Shown here: positions 33,508-41,337 of the stretch, piece by piece
Position numbering within the stretch: the stretch's first letter is position 1
How the letters are laid out: each line of letters begins with the position of its first letter
DNA from: Aquabacterium sp. OR-4
GTDB lineage: Bacteria; Pseudomonadota; Gammaproteobacteria; Burkholderiales; Burkholderiaceae_C
Direction: 5' to 3'
Length of the DNA: 64,000 nucleotides
NCBI RefSeq assembly: GCF_025290835.2
Contig: NZ_JAOCQD020000004.1
Span: 496,001 to 560,000, forward strand
Translations under genes and position numbers: made by a program
The notes under the pieces: generated by a model
Seen by the model: only the letters and a program-made list of their open reading frames with translations
What the model was told of the DNA's origin: nothing
Databases searched by the model: none

Positions 33508-33733
33508 CGCTGCCGGCCATCTCGACGACCTGCCTAGGCTCGCAAGCGTGTCGGTGCAGGTGGGGCAGATGAATCGCCTCCATCCAACCCAAGCCGAGGC
33601 CTTAAAAGTCCGACTGAAGGATCTCCGCGCAATCAGATCCGAGGGCAATCCGCAAGGCCTGATTGCCCCAACCCAGGCGCTAGGCAAGTCGCGCGAAGAA
33701 CTCGACTCCGCCGAGTTTCCGCCTTGGGAATAG
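33508..33733 (+). pseudogene. Retron-type reverse transcriptase, severed 3' part
   Basis: In the frame continued from 30826 the sequence reads AAGHLDDLPRLASVSVQVGQMNRLHPTQAEALKVRLKDL and ends EELDSAEFPPWE with TAG at 33731. The stretch GQMNRLHP...A..L...L is the usual end of retron reverse transcriptases (thumb region). It has no start of its own that would make sense. It contains the last 75 residues of the 346-aa product. Confidence 0.88.
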
Positions 33734-34043
33734 AAGCGCCATCGGTTGTATGCAATAGCGCGTGCGTCTCTGATGTGGTCCCCCATTCCATCCGCGGCGA
33801 ATGCCAACCGCAGCGGGCAAGCGCCGGCCAGCATGGGATTTCACAATGTGCGGTCGGTTCGGTCTGCCAGTATTAATCAATGGATACCGGCCCCGATTCG
33901 GCCGAATGGCAAACACAGTAGTGATGTCGCGCTCATCAACACGGTGCCCACGGCGTGGAGCGCCAGGCCGTAGACGGCGGCGCCCAGCGCACCATGCCGC
34001 ATGATCACGCCCCGAGAACACCACCTGCTCCCCGAGCGCACCC
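33734..34043. other. Intergenic stretch, no supported gene
   Basis: 310 nt between the severed reverse transcriptase and the DUF2185 gene. GC drops in the middle (CAGTATTAATCAATGGATA near 33880). On the minus strand from 34004 a short hydrophobic frame (MRHGALGAAVYGLALHAVGTVLM) could be the remnant of a membrane-protein gene, but it ends soon. No repeat or promoter stands out. Confidence 0.5.
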
Positions 34044-34370
34044 ATGACCGCCCCCCTTGAACCCACCGCCGCAGCCGACCGTTGCCTGGCCACCGACAAG
34101 ATCGTGGCCGATGGCCAGCCGGTGCGATTCATGTACCGCGAGGCACCGATGTTCGCTGGCGACAGTGGCTGGCGCTTTCTGGCGGGCACCGAGACGGATG
34201 CCTACATGGAAGACCCGGGCCACCAGCGCGTGCACGCGCTGACGCGGGTGATGGAGCTCGATCCGACGGTGGCGCCGCTGCTGGATTCGCCGGTGGGGGC
34301 GGCCTTTCAGAGGCCGGAGCGCGGCGCGCCTTTCGAGGACGCGGGCGATTGGACGCCCGACGAAGACTGA
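34044..34370 (+). CDS. DUF2185 protein (immunity-protein-like)
   Basis: A 108-aa protein matching DUF2185: RCLATDKIVADGQPVRFMYREAPMFAGDSGWRFLAGTETDAYMEDP and VAPLLDSPVGAAFQRP. Members of this family occur among immunity genes of contact-dependent or polymorphic toxin systems, but many are of unknown role. No toxin partner is visible next to it. The sequence shows no lesion. Stop at 34368. Confidence 0.8.
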   Translation: MTAPLEPTAAADRCLATDKIVADGQPVRFMYREAPMFAGDSGWRFLAGTETDAYMEDPGHQRVHALTRVMELDPTVAPLLDSPVGAAFQRPERGAPFEDAGDWTPDED

Positions 34371-34389
34371 GCCTGGCCGTGGCCGGATG

Positions 34390-35184
34390 CACCGGCGCCG
34401 AGCGGCCTCACGCCACGCGCCGGCCGCCCACAAACACCTCGCGCACAAACACCTCGCGCACCGCCGGGTGCGCGTGCGTCCACCTCACGCACGCACACCA
34501 GGTCAGCGCGCAAGCCGGGGGCGATCTCGCCGCGGTCGTGCAGGCCGGCGGCCTGGGCCGGGCCGCGGCTGGCCGCGCGCACGGCCTGGGGCAGGCTGAA
34601 GCCGCCGTCGCGGTGCAGCATCCAGGCGGCCTGCAGCAGGCTGCCGGGCACGTCGTCGGACGACAGGCCGCTCAGCACGCCCTGGCGCGCCAGATCGATG
34701 GCCGCCACGTTGCCTGAGTGCGAGCCGCTGCGCACCACGTTGGGCGCGCCGGCAATGGTGCTCCGGCCCTGGGCATGGGCGTGGCAGGCGGCGGCCAGGG
34801 TGGTGGGACATTCGCTCATCGTGGCGCCCAGGCCGCGGGCCTCGTCCACATGGGCCGGCGTGGTGTCGTCGTGGGTGGCCAGGGCCACGCCGTGGCTGCG
34901 GGCCAAGTCGGCAAACCAGCGGCGGTTGGGCTCGGCGAGGGCGGCCTGGCGCTGCGGGGCGATGGGCACCTCGTCGTCAAACTGCGCGCCGCTCCAGCCC
35001 TTCTTGCCGGTGTAGTCGGTGCGGGCCTGCTCGGGATGAGGTGCTGGCTGCGCAGCACCTGGGTCTGCTCCAGGGCGTCCAGCACGGTGGTGATGCCGGC
35101 GGCGGCAATCTCGGCGTCGTGCGCCTGCACGGCGGCGCGCCCTTTGAATGCCACGCCCGCGTGGCGCTGACACCATGACCCCAC
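34390..35184 (-). pseudogene. phnM: Remnant of phnM (alpha-D-ribose 1-methylphosphonate 5-triphosphate diphosphatase)
   Basis: Two parts of PhnM survive in different frames. The N-side piece at about 35050-35170 reads GVAFKGRAAVQAHDAEIAAAGITTVLDAL. The larger piece at about 34500-35040 reads TDYTGKKGWSGAQFDDEV, GVALATHDDTTPAHVDEARGLGA, PTTLAAA, GAPNVVRSGSHSGNVAA, LSSDDVPGSLLQAA and GEIAPGLRADLVCVREVD. The start, the first metal site and the central part are missing. Near the 3' end a 15-base tandem duplication (ACAAACACCTCGCGC) breaks the frame again. PhnM belongs to the C-P lyase pathway. Confidence 0.85.
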
Positions 35185-35325
35185 CGGCTTCCCATCCGTC
35201 CCGCCCGCGCATCCTGGTCACCTGGCCGGTGCATGCCGATGTGGCCCAGCGCCTGCAGGCCCTGGGCGACGTGGACATGCACCCCGGCCCCGCGCGGCTG
35301 AGCGCCGGCAACGCGCCGTTCAGGC
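35175..35325 (+). pseudogene. N-terminal fragment of a 2-hydroxyacid dehydrogenase-like gene
   Basis: MTPPASHPSRPRILVTWPVHADVAQRLQALGDVDMHPGPARLS resembles the first 45 residues of D-isomer-specific 2-hydroxyacid dehydrogenases (PRILVT..., a verb-like start of the substrate domain). The frame then runs into the 3' end of dgkA, so nothing after the first beta-alpha-beta unit is left. Divergent from the phnM remnant and part of the same eroded edge. Confidence 0.5.
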
Positions 35326-35330
35326 CTGTC

Positions 35331-35723
35331 TCAGCGCCCCAGGCCCAGCTGCGCCCACAGCGCCGGCCCGGCCAGCGCCAGCCAGGCGCCGGCCAGCATC
35401 AGCAGGCTGATGAACACCGCCGCGCTGCCGCAGTCCTTGGCCTTGGCGGCCAGCACATGGATGTCGGGCGAGACCTTGTCAACGATGGCCTCCAGGCCCG
35501 AGTTCAGCAGCTCGGCCACCAGCACCAAGCCCATCAGGGCCAGCAGCAGCACGGTGTCGATGCGCGGCAGCGGCAGCCACAGCGTGAGCGGGGCCAGCAG
35601 CAGCACCAGCAGCAGCTCTTGCCGGAACGCGGCCTCGTCGCGCCAGGCGCTGCGGATGCCCTGCTCGGAATACTGCGCGGCGCGAAACACGCGCAGCAGG
35701 CTGAAGGCGGTGGTCGATTTCAT
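35331..35723 (-). CDS. dgkA: Diacylglycerol kinase
   Basis: A 130-aa integral membrane kinase with three helices. Conserved residues are seen in DEAAFRQE (active-site Glu), VAELLNSGLEAIVDKVS (Glu/Asn of the active site) and KAKDCGSAAVFISLLML. It phosphorylates diacylglycerol to phosphatidic acid, recycling lipid from envelope glucan or lipopolysaccharide modification. Start at 35723 (MKSTTAFSLLRVF). It lies 15 nt downstream of the membrane-protein gene at 35739 on the same strand. Confidence 0.95.
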   Translation of the reverse strand: MKSTTAFSLLRVFRAAQYSEQGIRSAWRDEAAFRQELLLVLLLAPLTLWLPLPRIDTVLLLALMGLVLVAELLNSGLEAIVDKVSPDIHVLAAKAKDCGSAAVFISLLMLAGAWLALAGPALWAQLGLGR

Positions 35724-35738
35724 GGTGTCGGCTTTCGG

Positions 35739-36596
35739 TCAGGCCGGTTCGAGGCGGCGCGCGGCTTGCGGTTGCGCGACCGCACGCGGGTGCAGCAGCC
35801 GCGCCGGCACGTGGATCAGGCCGATGCTCAGCCACACGGCCACGCTGAAGTAGGCCGTCATCCACACCACCTCCGATTGCCAGTGGGCCCAATCGTGCGT
35901 CACGACCCAGCGGCGTGAAGCGTCGAACAGCCCCTCGGCCAGCGACAGCGGCGCGTGGCCCTGCGCGCTTTCGGCCAGCCAGCGTGTCCAGTACATGGGC
36001 ACATCGACCTGGAACATGTAGGCCACGTAGCACACGCCGATGGCGGCCACGGTGGCCAGCACCGGGCGCAGCCCGCGCTGGCAGCGCGGCCACATCAGCA
36101 CCAGGCTGGCCACCAGCGCGGCGGCGCACAGGCCCCACAGCGTTTCTTCGATCACGTGGCCGAGGTTGGAGGTGGTGAGCACCGCATGCCAGGAGCAGAT
36201 CTCGGCGGTGACGATCATCGGCATCACCATCTGCGCCACGCGCAGGCCCGGCCGGTGGCCGTTGGCGCGCGCCAGGTGGTGCATCAGCAGTGCCCACTGG
36301 GCGGCAAAGCACAGCTCGGCCACCGTGGCCACCGAGCGGCCGACCAGCACGCTGGACCACCACGAGTCCACCAGCACCTGGCGCGCCACGTCGTAGACCG
36401 GAAAGGCCGAGCGGTAGGCGCAACCCAGCACGTAGCCGGCCGACAGCAGCATCTGCAGCTGGATGGCACGCCGCGTGTGCTGCGGCAGGCCGGGCGCCTG
36501 GCGGCGCACCCACAGCACCGCGCCGGTCCAGGCCAGCACATTGAAAACGCTCACTGCGCACAGCAGCGTCCACCACAGCAGGGTCGTGTTGGCCAT
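35739..36596 (-). CDS. Polytopic membrane protein of unknown function
   Basis: A 285-aa protein with about seven predicted helices (near residues 8-28, 45-62, 84-106, 120-142, 150-168, 176-195, 240-262). Between the last two helices is a soluble loop of about 45 residues with many Trp. No motif is recognised. Upstream there is a palindromic GTTTATAC element. Probably in one operon with dgkA. Confidence 0.75.
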   Translation of the reverse strand: MANTTLLWWTLLCAVSVFNVLAWTGAVLWVRRQAPGLPQHTRRAIQLQMLLSAGYVLGCAYRSAFPVYDVARQVLVDSWWSSVLVGRSVATVAELCFAAQWALLMHHLARANGHRPGLRVAQMVMPMIVTAEICSWHAVLTTSNLGHVIEETLWGLCAAALVASLVLMWPRCQRGLRPVLATVAAIGVCYVAYMFQVDVPMYWTRWLAESAQGHAPLSLAEGLFDASRRWVVTHDWAHWQSEVVWMTAYFSVAVWLSIGLIHVPARLLHPRAVAQPQAARRLEPA

Positions 36597-36639
36597 TCGG
36601 GTCTCCTGGGCCGGCCTGCGGCGCGGGGCGCAGGCATTG

Positions 36640-36665
36640 GTTTATACGGTATAAACAGTTTATAC
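36640..36665. promoter_or_regulatory. Operator-like repeats GTTTATAC upstream of the membrane-protein gene
   Basis: GTTTATAC-G-GTATAAAC is a 17-bp palindrome at 36640-36656, and a third half-site GTTTATAC follows at 36658-36665. It is a conspicuous AT-rich island 44 nt upstream of the start at 36596. The third site also overlaps a possible minus-strand promoter element. The binding protein is unknown. Confidence 0.6.
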
Positions 36666-36856
36666 CTTTTGTGAGGCCCGCAGTAACCGGCAACACCCGA
36701 ACAGGCCGCGTCTGACGCGGCATTTCGTGACGCCGTGGTGCACGTGGCGCAGCGCTGGCCGGGCGGCCTGCCTCACGGTGGAGGCCTCCCCACACCGCGG
36801 ATCCAGGCCACCCGGCGTGCCGGGTTGCGGGGCAGGCGAGGGCCGCGCGCCCCGCT

Positions 36857-36957
36857 CAGCGTGGGTGCTCAGCGTGGGTGCTCAGCGTGAGCGCTCAGCG
36901 CGCGTACTTGGCGCGTACTTGGCGCGTACTCAGCGCAGGTGCTCAGCGCGTGCGTTC
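36857..36957. repeat. Short tandem repeats next to lplT
   Basis: Units of about 13 bases (CAGCGTGGGTGCT) twice, followed by three units of GGCGCGTACTT-like sequence and further GCTCAGCGCG copies, up to the stop of lplT. The remaining part of the 360-nt gap (36666-36856) shows only a small hairpin (CACCCGGC/GCCGGGTT near 36808). Confidence 0.7.
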
Positions 36958-38185
36958 AGATCCGGGGCCCGCGCCGGTGCTCGCGCCAGGCCAGCGCACC
37001 GATGCTGGCGGCGATCAGCAGGCCGTACAGCGCCATCACCTGCACGATGGGCAGCTCGGCCTTCAGCAGCAGCGCATACAGCGCCAGCATCGCCAGCACG
37101 CTGGCGTTCTCGTTGAAGCCTTGCACGGCGATGGAGCGTCCGGGGCTCAGCAGCACATGGCCGCGGTGCTGCAGCAGCGCGTTCAGCGGCACCACCATCA
37201 GCCCGCCCACCGCGCCCACCACCAGCAGCAGCGCAGCGGCCAGTGCCAGCTGCTGCGTGGCCGCCACCAGCGGCATCATCAGGCCCAGCAGCACGCCGGC
37301 CCACAGCATGCGCCGCGCCGCCGCCAGCGGCACGTAGCGCCCGGCCACCGCGGCGCCCAGCACCACGCCCACGCCGATCACCGCCTGCAGCCCGGCCGAT
37401 TGCGCCAGCGGCAGCGCCAGCACCTGCTCGGCCCAGCGCAGCACCGCAAACTGCAGCGTCGCGCCCAGGCCCCAGAACAGCGTGGTGACGGTGAGCGAGA
37501 GGCCGCCCTCGTGGTCGCGCCACAGCGTGCGGTTGGCGCAGCCGAAGTCGCGCAGCAGCGCGCGCGGATGCAGCGGCACGCGCTGCAGCGGGTGGCCGCT
37601 GTCGGGCACGCGGCGGTTGGTCAGGCCGGCCAGCGCGTAGATGGCCACCACCACCGCCAGCGACACGGCCAGCGGCCCGCAGGCCTGGGGCAGGGCGTCG
37701 TGCCAGGGTGCCAGCGCGGCATGGCCCAGCAGCCGCGGGCTGACCAGCAGGCCGCCCAGCACCGCGCCCAGCAGCGCCGCCCCCACCACCGAGACCTCGA
37801 TCCAGCCATTGGCGCGCACCAGGCGCTCGGGGCCCACCAGCTCGGTCACCAGGCCGTACTTGGCCGGTGCATAGGCCGCGGCCCCCAGGCCCACCAGGCC
37901 GAAGGCCGCCACCGGGTGCAGGCCGGCCAGCAGGGCCAGGGCAGCCAGCAGCTTGAGGGCGTTCATCACCTCCATCAGCCGCGCCTTGGGCCAGGCATCG
38001 GCCAGCACGCCGACAAAGGGGGCCAGCACCACGTACGAGACCGTGGAGCCCAGCTTGAGCAGCGGCGCCCACCACGGCGGCAGGCCGCGCTGGGCCAGCA
38101 GCGCGATGGCCACGATCAGCAGCGCGTTGTCGGCCAGCGAGGAGCAGAACTGCGCCGCCATCAGGCGGTGAAAGCCGCGCGGCAT
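36956..38185 (-). CDS. lplT: Lysophospholipid transporter LplT
   Basis: A 409-aa major-facilitator protein with 11-12 helices. It begins MPRGFHRLMAAQFCSSLADNALLIVAIALLAQ, the LplT hallmark, and keeps PFVGVLADAWPKARLM and AAYAPAKYGLVTELVGPERLVRANGWIE. LplT flips lysophospholipids inward for re-acylation. In enterobacteria it is joined to the acyltransferase Aas; no aas is seen here. The longer frame to 38620 overlaps the next gene and was rejected. Confidence 0.93.
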   Translation of the reverse strand: MPRGFHRLMAAQFCSSLADNALLIVAIALLAQRGLPPWWAPLLKLGSTVSYVVLAPFVGVLADAWPKARLMEVMNALKLLAALALLAGLHPVAAFGLVGLGAAAYAPAKYGLVTELVGPERLVRANGWIEVSVVGAALLGAVLGGLLVSPRLLGHAALAPWHDALPQACGPLAVSLAVVVAIYALAGLTNRRVPDSGHPLQRVPLHPRALLRDFGCANRTLWRDHEGGLSLTVTTLFWGLGATLQFAVLRWAEQVLALPLAQSAGLQAVIGVGVVLGAAVAGRYVPLAAARRMLWAGVLLGLMMPLVAATQQLALAAALLLVVGAVGGLMVVPLNALLQHRGHVLLSPGRSIAVQGFNENASVLAMLALYALLLKAELPIVQVMALYGLLIAASIGALAWREHRRGPRI

Positions 38186-38292
38186 GGGCGCCGCGCGCGG
38201 CAGCGGCGCAGGCGTGGCGGGCGGCAGGGATGGCGCGGTGCTGGGCAAGCCGCGCAGCTTGCCCGCCGGCTGTGGCGGGCGTGTGAACAGCG

Positions 38293-38323
38293 CGGCCGCG
38301 GCAGCAGCGCCGCCGCGGCCGCG
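38293..38323 (-). terminator. GC hairpin after the dehydratase operon
   Basis: GCGGCCGCGGC (38293-38303) pairs exactly with GCCGCGGCCGC (38313-38323), 9-nt loop, 6 nt after the stop of the minus-strand gene at 38329. No U run follows; terminator or transcript-stabilising stem. Confidence 0.5.
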
Positions 38324-38328
38324 GCCGA

Positions 38329-39231
38329 TCAGACCGTGCCGCGCCCCAGCCGCATGCGGTTGGGCAGCGGCACCGAGCGGCGCAGCACGTCTTCGCCCAG
38401 CCATTCGGCCGAGGCGCGGGCGCGCTGGGCCACCAGCGGCAGCGGCATCTGCTGGTAGTCGTCGTTGAAGACCTCGAAGCTGTAGTCGCCGCGGTAGCCC
38501 AGTGCGGCCAGGCGCATCACCAGGTCGGCCACCTGCACGCTGTGCACGCCCTCGCCCGGAAACACCCGGAAGGTGCGCGCGGTGCTGATGCGCTCCTCCA
38601 CCGTGCGGATCTCCTGCCACATGAAGTCGGCCAGCTGCACCAGGAAGATCTTGCGCGGGTCGAGCTGGTCCAGCGCGTCCAGCGGGGTCTGGGTGGCAAA
38701 GATGTGGAAGCTGTCGATGCCGATGCCCAGGTTGGGCGCGTCGGCGCGGCAGATCACGTCCCAGGCGGTGGTGAACTCGTTGATCGTGCGGCCCCAGCTG
38801 AGGCCCTCATACGCCACCTTGATGCCCAGCGGCACGGCCAGCATGGCCAGCTTGCGCAGATCGCGGGCGATGGCGTCGAGATCCTGCGTGGCGTGCTGGC
38901 TGGTCGACGAGCAGGCCAGCAGCACCGGCGCACCCAGCGCCCGCGCCATCTCGAGCATGGCCTTGGCCATGTCCACCTTGTAGTCGTGCAGGTGGCCCGA
39001 CAGGCCTTCGAAGTCGCGCAGCACCTGAAAGCCGGTCACCCGCAGGCCACTGGCCTTGACCAGGCGCACCGCGGCGTCCACGCCGCCCTCGTGGCCGACG
39101 ATGTCATTGGCCTTGAGCATCACCTGGCTGAAGCCGGCCTCGCGGATGGCCTGCAGCTTGGCCCCCAGCGAGCCCGCCAGGGTGATGGTGTCCATGCCGA
39201 AGTCGTCGATGTTGCCGGTGGTGCGCGACAT
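38329..39231 (-). CDS. Sugar-phosphate-isomerase-fold protein, dehydroshikimate dehydratase-like
   Basis: A 300-aa TIM-barrel protein (AP-endonuclease-2 family). Metal-site strands are seen in VAYEGLSWG, LGIGIDSFHIFA and DYSFEVFND; FLVQLADFMWQE fits the QuiC/AsbF group. 3-Dehydroshikimate dehydratases make protocatechuate from quinate or shikimate. In Pseudomonas QuiC1 this barrel is fused to an HPPD-like domain of about 300 residues; here the two halves are separate genes overlapping by TGATG. Exact substrate is inferred. Confidence 0.8.
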   Translation of the reverse strand: MSRTTGNIDDFGMDTITLAGSLGAKLQAIREAGFSQVMLKANDIVGHEGGVDAAVRLVKASGLRVTGFQVLRDFEGLSGHLHDYKVDMAKAMLEMARALGAPVLLACSSTSQHATQDLDAIARDLRKLAMLAVPLGIKVAYEGLSWGRTINEFTTAWDVICRADAPNLGIGIDSFHIFATQTPLDALDQLDPRKIFLVQLADFMWQEIRTVEERISTARTFRVFPGEGVHSVQVADLVMRLAALGYRGDYSFEVFNDDYQQMPLPLVAQRARASAEWLGEDVLRRSVPLPNRMRLGRGTV

Positions 39232-40124
39232 CAGGCCGCCCTCGGGTCGTGCACCAGCTCAAACATCACGCCGCCCAGCCAGCTCTTGGTCAGCGCGCCG
39301 CGCTGCGCGGCCTGGGGCTCGGCGCCCGGGCCGTCGACAAACTCGACCCCGCGCGCACGCAGCGCCGCCACCGCCGCCGGCACATCGGGCGTGCCCAGGC
39401 CCATGCGCTGCAGCGATTCGTCGCCGTCCACGTCCACGATGCCGGGCTCGGGCTCGATCAGCTGCAGGTAGAAGCTGCGGCAGGGGCTGCGCAGGATGCG
39501 GCCCTTGGGCAGGATGCCGAAGCGCTCGCTGTCGGGCAGCTCGTCAAAGTCGAACAGCTCGCGGTAGAACTCGCACCAGTCGTCGATGCGGTCGGTGCCG
39601 ATGTACTGCACGATGCCGAACCAGTGCAGGCCGGCCAGCGCCGGCGGCTGGCGCTCCACCGTGGGGATGGGCACGAAGTCGACGTCCCAGATGCTGAACT
39701 CCTGGTAGCGGTCGACAAAGTAGATGCGGCTGGCGCCCACGCCGTGGATGGCCGGGATGTTCAGCTCCATCACCTCCACGCGGGTGGGCACGGCCCAGGC
39801 GCCGCGGTCGAGCGCGCGCTGGAAGGCGGTGGCCGCATCGCGCACGCGCAGCGCCACCGCGGTGATCACCGGCGTGTCGGTGGGCGGGCTGTGCTGGGGC
39901 CGCGCGCTCACATGGGCGTTGATGACCACGTTCATCGGCCCCTGCCGGTACAGCAGCACCTCGCGCGAGCGGTGCCGCGCCACGGGTCGGAACCCCATCA
40001 TCTCGAGCACCTGGCCCAGCGCCTGCGGGCGGCTGGTGGCGAACTCGACGAACTCGATGCCGTCCAGCCCCAGCGGGTTGGGCACCTCGTGCAGGGCTTC
40101 GCGGTCGTGGGGGTTGGGCTGCAT
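39231..40124 (-). CDS. VOC-fold, 4-hydroxyphenylpyruvate dioxygenase-like protein
   Basis: A 297-aa protein with two vicinal-oxygen-chelate modules (GLDGIEFVEFATSRPQALGQVLEMMGF and GLHWFGIVQYIGTDRIDDWCEFYRELFDF). It corresponds to the C-terminal half of the fused QuiC1-type dehydratases; the role of this half there is not settled. True HPPD is about 350 aa. The ATG at 40124 was chosen because it starts the domain. First gene of the two-gene operon, 103 nt from the palindrome in front of the IclR gene. Confidence 0.78.
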   Translation of the reverse strand: MQPNPHDREALHEVPNPLGLDGIEFVEFATSRPQALGQVLEMMGFRPVARHRSREVLLYRQGPMNVVINAHVSARPQHSPPTDTPVITAVALRVRDAATAFQRALDRGAWAVPTRVEVMELNIPAIHGVGASRIYFVDRYQEFSIWDVDFVPIPTVERQPPALAGLHWFGIVQYIGTDRIDDWCEFYRELFDFDELPDSERFGILPKGRILRSPCRSFYLQLIEPEPGIVDVDGDESLQRMGLGTPDVPAAVAALRARGVEFVDGPGAEPQAAQRGALTKSWLGGVMFELVHDPRAA

Positions 40125-40227
40125 CGTGCGCTTCCAGCGGGCCACGCCGCCAGCCGGGTGGCCGGCCCGGGCGGGCGCCCGCACGATAGGCATGCGCCGG
40201 CGGCGCGGCAATGCCTGCCGGCCGTAA

Positions 40228-40246
40228 ATGCGCGATGATCGCGCAT
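40228..40246. promoter_or_regulatory. Perfect 19-bp palindrome between the dehydratase operon and the IclR gene
   Basis: ATGCGCGAT-G-ATCGCGCAT. It lies in the 171-nt divergent gap, 50 nt from the IclR start. IclR-type regulators of aromatic pathways usually bind 10-20 bp palindromes in such gaps, so it is a strong operator candidate. Confidence 0.65.
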
Positions 40247-40295
40247 CCGGGGCGATCACTGATCGATTCCCGGGTTTTTGCGGAGACCCCACGCC

Positions 40296-41078
40296 ATGAC
40301 ACCCGAGCCCAGCACGCCAGCACCGATCGCCCGCAAGGACCTGATCGAGGGCCTGAGCAAGGGCCTGCGGGTGATCGAGGCCTTCGACGACACGCATGTG
40401 CAGCTCACCCCCAGCGAGCTGGCGCGCCGCGCCGACCTGACCCGCACCGCGGCCCGGCGCTTTTTGCTGACCCTGGTGCACGACGGCTATGCCGACACCG
40501 ACGGCAAGCACTTCTGGCTGACGCCGCGGGTGCTGCGCCTGGGCCACAGCTACCTGCAGGCGGCGCGGCTGCCGCGCCTGGTGCAGCCCTTCATCCAGCG
40601 GGTCTCGCTGCAGTCGGGCGAGACGGTCAATGTCAGCGTGCTCGACGGCCACGAGGTGGTGTACCTGGCGCGCAGCAACCCGCCGCGCTTCGTCACCATC
40701 GGCTACCACGTGGGCGTGCGCGTGCCGGCGCATGTGGTGACGCCCGGCGTGGCCATGCTGTCCACGCACGACGACGCCTTTCTGGCGCAGTGGATCGCCG
40801 AGCACAGCTTCAGCGCCTACACCCAGCACACGGTGGTGGACCCGCAGCGCTTTCTTGACAACGTGCAGCAGGCGCGCAGCCTGGGCTACTGGCTCACCGA
40901 CCAGCAGCTCGACCTGGGCCTGCGCGGCATCGCCATGCCCCTGAAAGACCGCAAGGGCGAGTGCAAGGGTGCCATCGGCATGACCGTGCAGTCGCAGGCC
41001 TACGCGCCCGAGGCGCTGGTTGAACGCCTGCTGCCGCTGCTGCAGGAGGCCGCGCAGGCCCTGCGGTTGATCCTGTAG
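40296..41078 (+). CDS. IclR-family regulator (PcaR/PobR-like)
   Basis: A 260-aa regulator. The winged HTH is at about 17-80 (EGLSKGLRVIEAFDD, SELARRADLTRTAARRFLLTLVHDGY) and the IclR effector domain from about 90 (QPFIQRVSLQSGETVNVSVLDGHEVVYLARS) to the end. It resembles regulators of protocatechuate catabolism. Divergent from the dehydratase/HPPD-like genes, which it probably controls. Start at ATG 40296. Confidence 0.88.
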   Translation: MTPEPSTPAPIARKDLIEGLSKGLRVIEAFDDTHVQLTPSELARRADLTRTAARRFLLTLVHDGYADTDGKHFWLTPRVLRLGHSYLQAARLPRLVQPFIQRVSLQSGETVNVSVLDGHEVVYLARSNPPRFVTIGYHVGVRVPAHVVTPGVAMLSTHDDAFLAQWIAEHSFSAYTQHTVVDPQRFLDNVQQARSLGYWLTDQQLDLGLRGIAMPLKDRKGECKGAIGMTVQSQAYAPEALVERLLPLLQEAAQALRLIL

Positions 41079-41337
41079 GCGCGGGCGCCACAGCGGCCGC
41101 CCCCGGCCCGGCACGGCGTGCGCTGGCCGCCACAGTGCGGCACCGGGATAACCCGCCAAGCGAACGCTGAGCGCGCGCGGTGCGCGATCAGCGCGCAAAC
41201 GCAGAGGCCAGGCCTTGAGGGGCGCGAGTCGGCGTTGTGCAATCCGCGCCGCCACGGCCCCGGGCCGCGGTGCCTGCACGGCGGCCACCAGCGGCCGGGT
41301 GCGGGCTTTGCCACCACACCCACAACGGATGCGAGAC

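Noticed and set aside
33548..33733. Independent 61-aa gene starting MSVQVGQMNRL
   Set aside because: It continues the reverse transcriptase frame exactly when the IS and one target duplication are removed.
34307..35311. 334-codon minus-strand frame as an intact amidohydrolase
   Set aside because: Only its middle matches PhnM; both ends are out-of-frame noise and the missing N-terminal part lies in another frame.
36956..38620. 554-codon frame as a longer LplT
   Set aside because: The extension overlaps the dehydratase gene and the terminator hairpin; LplT proteins begin at the MPRGFHR position.
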